The translations under genes and the position numbers were made by a program. This document shows, piece after piece, positions 10,083-18,492 of a stretch of 64,000 bases of DNA (its first letter is position 1; each line of letters starts with the position of its first letter). Below the pieces are notes generated by a model. That model did no database searches. It was given only the letters and a program-made list of their open reading frames with translations, and was not told where the DNA came from. The stretch covers positions 434,001 to 498,000 of the forward strand of contig CAIMFJ010000005.1 of the NCBI GenBank assembly GCA_903840355.1, given 5' to 3'. This stretch comes from an uncultured Opitutia bacterium. GTDB lineage: Bacteria; Verrucomicrobiota; Verrucomicrobiia; Opitutales; UBA953.

Positions 10083-11294
10083 CTAGCGCGAAGACACCTT
10101 GCTGGGCTGAGCAAAGCCTTGCCAATAAGCTTCGAGAACTAACGGATCTGGCTTCCCCTCAAAGACCACAAACCGGAACTTTTGGGTGAACGTGCTCTTA
10201 GGTTTCACAACGTAAGGCTCATCATGCATCGGGGTGTAAGCGACGAAGGGCATGGTCGGATTAAAACGCGTCCACTGGGGAGCGTTTAAGTTATCGGGGT
10301 GACACAGAATCGCCACGCCCGCCAACTTGCGTTCCGCAGGGCCGCCAAAGTAAAACCAGCGTGCCCGCTTACCATCGCCTTTCTTGCGATCGTTGTCCCC
10401 CTCTGATGTCAAGAAAGTCAGAGGCGTTTTAGCGTCCCAATCGCGTCGCCCGCGAAAACCTAAACCGCCATAAATGTGTTTGGATAATTCCAGCGGATCA
10501 GCCGAAATATTTTCCTGCGTAGTCTCTAAATCGATTACATAGGCAGGTGTCGGAGTGTTAGTCTGATAACAACGCACCACCCAAGTCTCATCCAGCACGG
10601 CCGTCTCTGGGGTAGTCTTCGTATCATAACTGCGCATCTTGGCCTCAAAACCAGCTTCCACTAAACCAGACCAAGTTTGCGTCACCCCGAGGGAGGCCAC
10701 GCGACCTTGATTCTGCTGCACATTCCAGAAATCGGGTTTACGGTTTTGAAACGAAGTATGCGACCAAGCCGTCCAAATACCGTGGTGGTGCAAATGATCC
10801 GGAGCAAAACTGTCCGATATTAAAGTACCACCAGGGGTGTAAATCGGGTGAATGAAAGCCCCGCGCAGATAAACCGGCTTCACCTCAGGAGGTAAAATCT
10901 CCTCGGCCTGATAAGTAAAAACTGCCTGGCGGTGGCCTTCACGATCGGCGACTAATTCCACGCCCGATTTCGTTTTTTGGGCGATTAGTTGGGAACTTGC
11001 CGCTGGATGACCGGATACGAGCATCGCTTGCACCGTTTGACCCGAAGCCTGCCACGGTAAAATAAAGTAGGGAGTTTTCTTAGCAGCATCCCACTGCACC
11101 GGCTCAAACACCCGCCCACCTTCGGTGGTCACGGCGACGGCGTAGTTCACTTGCGGATCAAGCGTCGCGGCCTCGAGTACAATTCGCTGGTGGGCCTTCG
11201 CTTGCGGACTGGCAGGTAACGTCAACGATTCGCCCGCTGAAGCAGTCACGGAACCGAAAGCGCCAAGAAAGCTGACGAGGTAAACTTTAAGCAT
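10083..11294 (-). CDS. Secreted DUF6807 ('PmoA family') protein
   Basis: A 403-residue protein with a signal peptide (LVSFLGAFGSVTASAGESL). It matches the DUF6807 family, often mislabelled as methane oxygenase PmoA although unrelated to particulate methane monooxygenase. Landmarks are YLRGAFIHPIYTPGGTLISD, the histidine-rich DHLHHHGIWTAW with FWNVQQNQG, and RARWFYFGGPAERKLAGVAI near the end. The family commonly sits in polysaccharide-use clusters of Bacteroidetes, Planctomycetes and Verrucomicrobia; its activity is unknown. It is first in the minus-strand run, 81 nt upstream of the PSD1 gene, and faces glmM across a 213-nt spacer. Confidence 0.87.
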   Translation of the reverse strand: MLKVYLVSFLGAFGSVTASAGESLTLPASPQAKAHQRIVLEAATLDPQVNYAVAVTTEGGRVFEPVQWDAAKKTPYFILPWQASGQTVQAMLVSGHPAASSQLIAQKTKSGVELVADREGHRQAVFTYQAEEILPPEVKPVYLRGAFIHPIYTPGGTLISDSFAPDHLHHHGIWTAWSHTSFQNRKPDFWNVQQNQGRVASLGVTQTWSGLVEAGFEAKMRSYDTKTTPETAVLDETWVVRCYQTNTPTPAYVIDLETTQENISADPLELSKHIYGGLGFRGRRDWDAKTPLTFLTSEGDNDRKKGDGKRARWFYFGGPAERKLAGVAILCHPDNLNAPQWTRFNPTMPFVAYTPMHDEPYVVKPKSTFTQKFRFVVFEGKPDPLVLEAYWQGFAQPSKVSSR

Positions 11295-11507
11295 GGGTTT
11301 AAAAGATTAAGAAAGGGAGGGGATATGGTGACACTTATATGACACGTGAATGAGCCACTCGGTCCTATGCAATGGTCGTCTTGGACAATTATCTAAGAAT
11401 AAGTCTGCTTAACCCCATTAATTGATTGTTTTAATCATATCTTTCATAAAAGAGTGTTTTCAATCATTTAATCTTGATTTAAGGGCAAAAAACTTTGAAT
11501 TTCAGAC
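11295..11507. promoter_or_regulatory. Divergent promoter region, DUF6807 / glmM
   Basis: A 213-nt AT-rich spacer between two divergent genes, the only room for both promoters. It contains a direct repeat TGACAC-N5-TGACAC (about 11329-11345) and a short inverted repeat TGATT-N5-AATCA at 11423-11437. A possible plus-strand pair is TTGATT followed 17 nt later by CATAAA. None of these matches a consensus promoter well, and no operator family is recognised. No small ORF or SD sequence is visible; glmM is preceded by AT-rich sequence only. Confidence 0.4.
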
Positions 11508-12857
11508 ATGGCTACCAAACTCTTCGGTACGGACGGAATTCGCGGGAAGGCGAATGAATACCCAATCACCCCAGAAATTTCTCTCAAAATTGGGCAAGCT
11601 ATCTCCCGGGTTCTGAAGTCTAGCGGGGCCAATCACAACCGTGTGATCATCGGTAAAGACACCCGCATCTCAGGCTACATGTTAGAAACCGCGCTCACGA
11701 GTGGCTTAGTTTCCAGTGGCATGGATGTGTTCCTAGTTGGCCCCATGCCAACGCCAGCGGTCGCTCACCTGACCAAATCGATGGGATGTGCGGCGGGAAT
11801 CATGTTAACGGCTTCGCATAATCCCTATGAAGACAATGGCCTGAAAATTTTCGGTCCCGATGGTTACAAACTTTCGGATGAACTCGAACTCGCCATTGAA
11901 ACGGAAATTCTATCGCCAGGATCGATTGCGGGCGTGGCACCGAATAAAATCGGCAAAGCCTATCGCATTGATGATGCCCGGGGCCGTTACATTGAATACG
12001 CTAAACAAAGTTTAGGAGCGACGCCGTTGAACGGCTTGAAACTGGTGGTCGATTGTGGCCACGGTGCGGCTTACTTACTTGCGCCTCTCATTTTTAAAGA
12101 ACTCGGTGCTCAGGTCATTAAATACGGCGTCGAGCCCGATGGGATTAATATTAATCATGAATGCGGCGCACTCCATCCCGAGGCAGCCGGACAACTGGTC
12201 AAACAACACCAAGCGGATTTAGGCATCTCCTTCGACGGCGATGCGGATCGAGTAATCTTCTCCGACCACACGGGTGCAACCGTCTCGGGCGACCGGATTT
12301 TAACCCTGTGTGCACTAGCTTTAAAATCCAAGGGGGAACTCCGACAACACACCATGGCGTGTACGGTTATGTCTAACTTGGGACTACACGAAGCCATGCG
12401 CCAAGCGGGGATCAAAGTCCTGACGACCCCAGTAGGGGATCGTTACATCATCGAAGCCTTAAGGGCGGGGCAGTACTCCTTTGGTGGCGAGAACTCCGGC
12501 CACCTCATCTTCGCCGATTACGCCACCACCGGCGACGGTATTCTCGCTGCCCTCCAAGTCCTCCGGATGATGCAACAACAAGGGGCATCCTTGGCTGACT
12601 TAGCTCAGCAAATGCGGGAATATCCGCAAAGTTTGGTGAATCTAAAAGTTAAAACTAAAATTCCGCTGGAAAAGCTGGGGCGACTGCAAGCAGCCATCGC
12701 CGAAGCCACCAGCCAATTTGGTCAAGACGGTCGACAACTCATCCGTTACTCAGGTACCGAAAACAAGATTCGCATTCTTGTCGAACACTGGGACGCCCAC
12801 ACCACGCAACACTGGGCGCAACGGTTTCAACACGCCATTGAGCAAGACCTCGCCTAA
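11508..12857 (+). CDS. glmM: Phosphoglucosamine mutase
   Basis: Converts glucosamine-6-phosphate to glucosamine-1-phosphate on the route to UDP-GlcNAc. At 449 residues it is family length. The N-terminus KLFGTDGIRGKAN is diagnostic. The phosphoserine loop is MLTASHNPYEDNG with Ser103, the metal loop is FDGDADR (about 241-247), the sugar-binding loop is GGENSGH, and the phosphate-binding loop is RYSGTENKIRILVE near the C-terminus. The start at 11508 puts KLFGTDG at residue 4, as in homologues. It begins a three-gene operon with a GlmU-like acetyltransferase (8 nt downstream) and glmS. No SD sequence precedes it. Confidence 0.97.
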   Translation: MATKLFGTDGIRGKANEYPITPEISLKIGQAISRVLKSSGANHNRVIIGKDTRISGYMLETALTSGLVSSGMDVFLVGPMPTPAVAHLTKSMGCAAGIMLTASHNPYEDNGLKIFGPDGYKLSDELELAIETEILSPGSIAGVAPNKIGKAYRIDDARGRYIEYAKQSLGATPLNGLKLVVDCGHGAAYLLAPLIFKELGAQVIKYGVEPDGININHECGALHPEAAGQLVKQHQADLGISFDGDADRVIFSDHTGATVSGDRILTLCALALKSKGELRQHTMACTVMSNLGLHEAMRQAGIKVLTTPVGDRYIIEALRAGQYSFGGENSGHLIFADYATTGDGILAALQVLRMMQQQGASLADLAQQMREYPQSLVNLKVKTKIPLEKLGRLQAAIAEATSQFGQDGRQLIRYSGTENKIRILVEHWDAHTTQHWAQRFQHAIEQDLA

Positions 12858-12865
12858 GCACAGCC

Positions 12866-13759
12866 ATGCCGACCTACTTCATCCTACCCAGTCCTGAGCA
12901 ACCTCGCTGCGCTCCCTTAACCCTGACGCGTAAAATCGGCGACTTCCCCTTAGCCCTCGTCAGCCTACGCTCCCACCAAGACCTTTTACTCCAGAACTTA
13001 GGCTTAGAACCTGCCACCCAAATTGAAACCGCTGAACTGGTGATCCAAGCGGCCGCTTGGTTGGAAAAGGCAGACATCGAACTCTTTCTAAAAGACCCTA
13101 CCGCCAAACTCCTCCAGGATGCGCAAGGCCATGAAATTTTGCGCCATCAAGGAACCAGAACGACCACGCTGGTCGCCACCCAAAGTTTCTACATCCTCTA
13201 TCCTTGGCACATATTACAGGCACACGAACGGGCCCTGAAAATCAAAACGGTTTATACCCAAGCCACTACCAGCACCCAAGTCTATGTGGATGGCCGACTT
13301 CAATACGGAGCTGGTACGGTTTTCCTCCCTGGCGTCGTGATTGAAGGCGATGTCGTCATTGGCGAGAACTGTAAAATCGGGCCTAACTGTTACATTCGCG
13401 GTGCGACCACCATTGGAAACCGTTGCCATGTAGGCAACGCCGTTGAAATCAAAAACTCCCTCTTACTCGATGATACTAATGTTGGACACCTCTCGTACCT
13501 AGGAGATTCCATTTTAGGTCAAAAGGTAAACCTCGGGGCGGGCACGATTACTTCTAACCTGCGCCATGATGGGCTGACGCATCGCAGTGCCGTAACGGGA
13601 GAACTCGTTAACACTGGTCGACGTAAATTCGGTGCCATTCTTGGAGATGGGGTCCGCACTGGAATTCACACGAGCATTTACCCCGGCCGAAAAATTTGGC
13701 CGCACTTAACCACCCGTCCTGGCGACATCGTGCAACAGGATCTCACCCCTCATTCCTAA
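12866..13759 (+). CDS. GlmU-like acetyltransferase, left-handed beta-helix, reduced N-terminus
   Basis: 297 residues. Residues about 140-285 form a left-handed parallel beta-helix of hexapeptide repeats close to the GlmU C-terminal domain. NVGHLSYLGDSILG (His208 aligning with the GlmU catalytic His) and VNLGAGTITSNLRHDG match the glucosamine-1-phosphate acetyltransferase active site. The first 130 residues are not a normal uridyltransferase: the G-x-G-T-R-M signature is absent. The opening APLTLTRKIGDFPLALVSLR resembles the GlmU-like NTP_transf_4 family of Bacteroidetes, but shortened. Sitting between glmM and glmS, it most likely acetylates glucosamine-1-phosphate, leaving UTP transfer to another enzyme. 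Acetylation of another amino sugar is an alternative. Confidence 0.8.
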   Translation: MPTYFILPSPEQPRCAPLTLTRKIGDFPLALVSLRSHQDLLLQNLGLEPATQIETAELVIQAAAWLEKADIELFLKDPTAKLLQDAQGHEILRHQGTRTTTLVATQSFYILYPWHILQAHERALKIKTVYTQATTSTQVYVDGRLQYGAGTVFLPGVVIEGDVVIGENCKIGPNCYIRGATTIGNRCHVGNAVEIKNSLLLDDTNVGHLSYLGDSILGQKVNLGAGTITSNLRHDGLTHRSAVTGELVNTGRRKFGAILGDGVRTGIHTSIYPGRKIWPHLTTRPGDIVQQDLTPHS

Positions 13760-13765
13760 TCTCCC

Positions 13766-15601
13766 ATGTGTGGCATTATTGGATATGTAGGCAGCAAAGC
13801 CGCCGTCCCCATTCTCTTGGGCGGGCTTAAACGACTTGAATACCGCGGGTATGACTCGGCGGGGTTAGCCTTACCACAAACTGACACCATGTTGGCAATC
13901 AAAGCTGTAGGGAAGGTAAGCAAGCTCATCGAAGCCACCCGGCAACATCCCAACACCGCCCTGGCTGAAAGCAGTACCAGCGGTATCGCCCACACGCGTT
14001 GGGCGACCCACGGAGCTCCCACGGAGAGTAATGCCCATCCCCATTTTGATAAAAGCCAACGACTGGCACTCGTGCACAATGGCATCATTGAAAATTATCG
14101 TTCCTTGCGTCAGAAGCTCATTGCCCTCGGGCATGAATTTAAATCTGACACCGATACCGAAGTCCTCGCCCGGCTGATTGGTGAATACTATCAAGGCGAC
14201 CTCCGACTCGCCGTGGCCAGCGCCTTGCGTCAAGTGGAAGGAGCCTATGGCATCGCCGTCATGTCGGCCAATCAACCCGGCGAAATCATCGTCGCCCGGA
14301 AAGGCAGCCCACTCGTCTTAGGCATTGGAGAACACGGTTGTCTCGTCGCCTCCGACACCGCCGCCCTCGTGGCCCACACGCAACAAGTGATTTACCTGGA
14401 TGATGGAGACTTAGCCAAAATCACGGCGACATCGATTGACATTACCGACCTGAATCAAACCCCGATTGATCGTTCTATTAAACAACTAGAACCAGACGCG
14501 GGAGCGATTGAGAAGGGGGGCTATGAGCACTTCATGTTGAAGGAAATTTTTGATCAACCTGAAGCCATTACCAACACACTCCGCGGCCGACTCGATCTCG
14601 CTCAGGGTAAATCAATCTTAGCGGGCATGGGAACCTCGACTCGTGATTTAGCCGAAATTAGGCGCATCGTGATGGTCGGTTGTGGCACCTCCTTACACGC
14701 CGCAATGGTAGGGGAGTTCGCCTTTGAAGACTTGGCCGACCTGCACGCCGAAGTTCAACAAGCCGCAGAGTTTCGCTATCGAAACCCACTCATCGATGCC
14801 CAAGACCTAGTCATCGCTATTTCGCAATCGGGCGAAACCGCTGACACCTTAGCTGCCGTACGCGAAGCCAAGGAAAAGGGCGCTTTGGTTTTAGGTTTAG
14901 TCAATGTTGTCGGCTCGACCATTGCCCGCGAGACTGGCCGAGGCGTCTACCTGCACGCTGGCCCCGAAATCTCGGTTGCCTCGACGAAAGGCTTCACCAC
15001 CCAAGTCACTGCACTATTACTGATGGCACTCAAATTAGCCAGAGGCCGGCGGATGTCTCAAGAGCGCGGAGAAGCCCTAGCCAAAAGCTTGGCTCAGCTC
15101 CCTGACCTTATCCGCTCCGTTCTCGCCCAAAATGACGCCATTGCCCAAGTCGCCCAACACCTCGTGGGCCAAGAGCACATCTTTTACTTAGGCCGTGGTC
15201 CATTTCACCCCGTGGCCCTAGAAGGGGCCTTGAAACTCAAAGAGATTTCTTACCTGCACGCCGAAGGGTATCATGCTGCCGAGCTCAAGCATGGCCCCAT
15301 CGCCTTGCTCACGCCTGGAACCCCAGTCGTGGTGCTGGCACCCGAATCACCGGTGCGCGATAAGGTGTGGAGCAATGCGGAAGAATGTCGGGCTCGCGGT
15401 GCCAAAATTATCGCAGTTGTCACCGAAGGTACTGAAGCCCCGGGGGCCACGGCCGTGTTAACCATTCCCGCCTGTGAACCCCTGATTGCCACAATCCCCG
15501 CTACGATTGCGTTGCAACTCCTCGCGTACCATGTCGCACGCTTGCAACAATGTCCCATTGATCAACCGCGCAACTTAGCGAAATCCGTCACCGTCGAGTA
15601 A
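13766..15601 (+). CDS. glmS: Glutamine--fructose-6-phosphate aminotransferase (isomerizing)
   Basis: Makes glucosamine-6-phosphate from fructose-6-phosphate and glutamine, the first step of UDP-GlcNAc synthesis. 611 residues, family length. Mature Cys2 follows the initiator (MCGIIGYVG), as required for the N-terminal glutamine amidotransferase. HTRWATHGAP and EYRGYDSAG are conserved. Two SIS domains follow: the first holds MVGCGTSLHAAM and SQSGETADTLAAV, the second HAEGYHAAELKHGPIAL. The C-terminal tail NLAKSVTVE carries the conserved Lys. It starts 6 nt after the acetyltransferase and is followed by a clear terminator. No glmS ribozyme is possible, as only 6 nt separate the genes. Confidence 0.97.
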   Translation: MCGIIGYVGSKAAVPILLGGLKRLEYRGYDSAGLALPQTDTMLAIKAVGKVSKLIEATRQHPNTALAESSTSGIAHTRWATHGAPTESNAHPHFDKSQRLALVHNGIIENYRSLRQKLIALGHEFKSDTDTEVLARLIGEYYQGDLRLAVASALRQVEGAYGIAVMSANQPGEIIVARKGSPLVLGIGEHGCLVASDTAALVAHTQQVIYLDDGDLAKITATSIDITDLNQTPIDRSIKQLEPDAGAIEKGGYEHFMLKEIFDQPEAITNTLRGRLDLAQGKSILAGMGTSTRDLAEIRRIVMVGCGTSLHAAMVGEFAFEDLADLHAEVQQAAEFRYRNPLIDAQDLVIAISQSGETADTLAAVREAKEKGALVLGLVNVVGSTIARETGRGVYLHAGPEISVASTKGFTTQVTALLLMALKLARGRRMSQERGEALAKSLAQLPDLIRSVLAQNDAIAQVAQHLVGQEHIFYLGRGPFHPVALEGALKLKEISYLHAEGYHAAELKHGPIALLTPGTPVVVLAPESPVRDKVWSNAEECRARGAKIIAVVTEGTEAPGATAVLTIPACEPLIATIPATIALQLLAYHVARLQQCPIDQPRNLAKSVTVE

Positions 15602-15629
15602 AACCTAGGGTAGTAATATTATGGATAAA

Positions 15630-15663
15630 ACCCTGAGCAATCCTGCTCAGGGTCGGTTTCTTG
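15630..15663 (+). terminator. Intrinsic-type terminator after glmS
   Basis: A perfect 10-bp stem, ACCCTGAGCA at 15630-15639 and TGCTCAGGGT at 15644-15653, with a 4-nt loop, followed by CGGTTTCTTG. It lies 28 nt after the glmS stop. The T-run is short and interrupted, but the stem is strong. It would end the glmM-acetyltransferase-glmS transcript before the next gene at 15698. Confidence 0.85.
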
Positions 15664-15697
15664 TCTCGTCAGGTCAAAGCGGTTTGCATTTCGGCCT

Positions 15698-16106
<409 letters not shown>

Positions 16107-16203
16107 AACAGCAGGGGTGAATCAGGGCAAGTCAGACGATAATTTCAAGAGTAAACACACGAAACTCGTGCGGACCCTAAATTATTCCTGATTTTGTTCG
16201 AAG

Positions 16204-16275
<72 letters not shown>

Positions 16276-16338
16276 AAACGAACAGAGGACATACAAAACC
16301 ACCTAGGCCCTCTGGGTAAAGTCATTTTTACGCTTACT

Positions 16339-16902
16339 TTAACGATGACCGCGCTGGCGGACGGCCTCAAAAAGACAAACCCCCGCCGACACCGAAACAT
16401 TTAAGCAGGGTACTTCACCTAACATGGGAATGCGGAGCAGGAAATCACAGGTCTCCGCCGTTAAATGGCGAATCCCGTCGCCTTCAGCCCCTAAAATAAT
16501 CGCCAAGGGGCCAGTGAGTTTAGCGGCGTAAAGAGATTGGCTGGCCTTGTGATCACTCGTCCCGGCAATCCAAACGCCCCCATCTTTCAACTTCACCAAG
16601 GCGTTACGGAGGTTCCCGGCTTGGACAATGGGAATGCTTTCGGCGGCACCCACCGCTACCTTGCGGACGGTATCATTCACGGGCGCTGAGTTCTTCCTAG
16701 TGATAATGACAAAGGCACAGCCCGCACATTCTGCGGTCCGCAAACAAGCCCCGAGGTTGTGCGGATCCTGCACGCCATCGAGCACCAGGATTAAAGGGTT
16801 CTTATGTTCGGCTAAAAGTGCGGGAATATCGGCCTCGTCTAAAAGACGGACGGGCTGACTTAAGTCGGCATGTCGAGGAGCACGCTGGTTGCTTCGCGTC
16901 AT
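16339..16902 (-). CDS. SpoU/TrmH-family rRNA 2'-O-methyltransferase (RlmB-like), short form
   Basis: A SAM-dependent RNA ribose methyltransferase with the SPOUT knot. Motif 1 is LDGVQDPHNLGACLRTAECA, motif 2 is ILGAEGDGIRHLT, and motif 3 is IPMLGEVPCLNVSVSAGVCL followed by FEAVRQR. Motif 3 is nearly identical to that of RlmB, which methylates G2251 of 23S rRNA. At 187 residues it is shorter than RlmB (about 245), because the N-terminal substrate-binding domain is almost absent: only about 30 residues precede motif 1. The ATG at 16900-16902 lies 10 nt after the asd stop, so no longer start is likely. TrmH/TrmL-type tRNA targets are alternatives. Confidence 0.88.
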   Translation of the reverse strand: MTRSNQRAPRHADLSQPVRLLDEADIPALLAEHKNPLILVLDGVQDPHNLGACLRTAECAGCAFVIITRKNSAPVNDTVRKVAVGAAESIPIVQAGNLRNALVKLKDGGVWIAGTSDHKASQSLYAAKLTGPLAIILGAEGDGIRHLTAETCDFLLRIPMLGEVPCLNVSVSAGVCLFEAVRQRGHR

Positions 16903-16912
16903 GGCTTAGGAC

Positions 16913-17935
16913 TTAGGCGCGACGAGCGAGGCGGCCGCGCTGATGCAATGCCTCGGCAATCTGAATCGCATTCAAAGCAGCACCTTTCCACAGCTGGTCA
17001 CCACTGATCCAAAGCGACAAACCATTATCAAAGAGAGTGTCCTTACGAATTCGACCCACGCCACACTTTTCCTTACCAGCATAATCTAAGGGCATAGGGT
17101 ACTTCTTTTGAGCGGGATCATCGCACAATTCAGCGCCGGAAAAAGCCGCAATCGCCTGACGAGCCACCGCAACATCGACGGGACGTTCAAATTCGGCACT
17201 CACCGCAATCGAGTGGGCCCGGAAGACGGGCACGCGCACGCACGTCGTCGTGACCTTCAAGTGCGGCAGGTTCATAATCTTTCGACCTTCATTCAACATC
17301 TTCATCTCTTCCTTCGTGTAGCCATCAGCCAAGAAGGAGTCGACTTGTGGGATGAGGTTAAAGTTAATCGTGTGGGGGTAAACTTTAGCAGGGTGGCTGT
17401 CACCCTTAGCCCATGCACGAACTTGGCTGTCTAACTCGCGCATCGCCTCAGCACCGGTACCCGAGACTGCTTGATAGGTAGAAGCAAAGAAACACTTCAG
17501 ACCAAAAGCCCGGTGTAAGGGGTAAAGGCCCATCAAGGTGATAGCCGTTGAGCAATTGGGATTGGCTATGATGCCTTGGTGGTGATCGAGGGCATCGGCG
17601 TTAATTTCCGGAATCACCAGCGGGACCTCGGCGAACATCCGGAAGGCAGAGCTGTTATCGATGACGATAACCCCGCGCTTCACGGCTTCAGGAGCGAGAG
17701 CAAGCGACACGGAACCCCCAGCGCTGAAAACCGCGAAATCAAGCCCCTCGAAGGCTTCAGGCTTGGCCTCTTGAACGACCCATTCTTTACCGCCATAGCT
17801 GATCTTGCTCCCGGCCGAACGTGCCGAGGCCAAAGGGCGCAATTCTTTGACTGGGAAGTTGCGCTTCGCCATCAAAGCGAGCAATTCTTGTCCGACGGCG
17901 CCCGTGACGCCTACGATACCTATACGATATGACAT
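16913..17935 (-). CDS. asd: Aspartate-semialdehyde dehydrogenase
   Basis: Reduces aspartyl phosphate to aspartate-semialdehyde, the branch point to lysine/diaminopimelate, threonine and methionine. I start at the ATG at 17933-17935, giving 340 residues beginning MSYRIGIVGVTGAVGQELL with the Rossmann glycines in place. A longer frame to 18007 adds a tail with no family match. Catalytic Cys128 is in IIANPNCSTA. The substrate-binding segment is QAVSGTGAEAMREL, and the conserved His falls in VPVFRAHSIAVSAEFE. Its start codon overlaps by 7 nt the start of the divergent L,D-transpeptidase gene, so each promoter would lie inside the other gene. Confidence 0.96.
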   Translation of the reverse strand: MSYRIGIVGVTGAVGQELLALMAKRNFPVKELRPLASARSAGSKISYGGKEWVVQEAKPEAFEGLDFAVFSAGGSVSLALAPEAVKRGVIVIDNSSAFRMFAEVPLVIPEINADALDHHQGIIANPNCSTAITLMGLYPLHRAFGLKCFFASTYQAVSGTGAEAMRELDSQVRAWAKGDSHPAKVYPHTINFNLIPQVDSFLADGYTKEEMKMLNEGRKIMNLPHLKVTTTCVRVPVFRAHSIAVSAEFERPVDVAVARQAIAAFSGAELCDDPAQKKYPMPLDYAGKEKCGVGRIRKDTLFDNGLSLWISGDQLWKGAALNAIQIAEALHQRGRLARRA

Positions 17936-18492
17936 GTTTTGATTTAGCGAAGGAGTTAAAAGAGAAGTTGTTCGCCACCCAGATAGGGCAGCAACGATTA
18001 CCTTCAATCAATTGCATCGTGGTGTCAATTGACCAGCAAAAACTGTGGCATTTTAAGGGTGAAAAGATCACCGCTTATACGGTCAGCACCGCTCGGGCCG
18101 GGGCGGGATGCGTTGAAAACTCGCAACAAACACCCCTCGGAGTGTTACAAGTCAGCGAAAAAATCGGGGCCGAAGCTCCCCTCGGTATGATTTTCAAGGG
18201 ACGCAAGCCAACGGGAGAACTTTGGCAAAACACACCCCAGCGAGAGGATAATTTAATCACGTCGCGGATTCTCTGGCTAGAAGGACTCGAGCCAGGTCAC
18301 AACGCAGGACATCATGCCAACGGACAATGTGTTGATACGAAGCAACGCTACATTTACATTCACGGCACCAATCAGCACCATCGACTCGGCCAACCCAATA
18401 GTCATGGGTGCGTGTTACTGTCGGACGCTGACGTGATTCAACTCTTCGACGAAGTGCCGGTTGGCACGCTGGTCTATATCCACAAAGCTTAA
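17929..18492 (+). CDS. L,D-transpeptidase (YkuD domain), no obvious signal peptide
   Basis: A 187-residue YkuD protein. The domain starts at about residue 29 (IVVSIDQQKLWHFKG) and holds the catalytic motif IYIHGTNQHHRLGQPNSHGC with VLLSDADV after the Cys. Such enzymes form 3,3 cross-links in peptidoglycan, attach lipoproteins, or act as L,D-carboxypeptidases. No hydrophobic signal precedes the domain, so either the enzyme is cytoplasmic (cell-wall recycling) or the true start is different. The ATG at 17929 overlaps the asd start; a downstream TTG start would remove part of the unconserved N-terminus. The gene converges on mrdA, with the two stops sharing the tetranucleotide TTAA. Confidence 0.87.
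   Translation: MTCFDLAKELKEKLFATQIGQQRLPSINCIVVSIDQQKLWHFKGEKITAYTVSTARAGAGCVENSQQTPLGVLQVSEKIGAEAPLGMIFKGRKPTGELWQNTPQREDNLITSRILWLEGLEPGHNAGHHANGQCVDTKQRYIYIHGTNQHHRLGQPNSHGCVLLSDADVIQLFDEVPVGTLVYIHKA

Noticed and set aside
10083-11294. Reading the 'PmoA family' gene as a methane monooxygenase subunit
   Set aside because: The protein is a soluble exported DUF6807 member, not a multi-helix membrane enzyme; no pmoB or pmoC is nearby.
13760-13765. A glmS ribozyme before glmS
   Set aside because: Only 6 nt separate glmS from the upstream gene, leaving no room for the ribozyme, and no such fold is seen within the upstream coding end.
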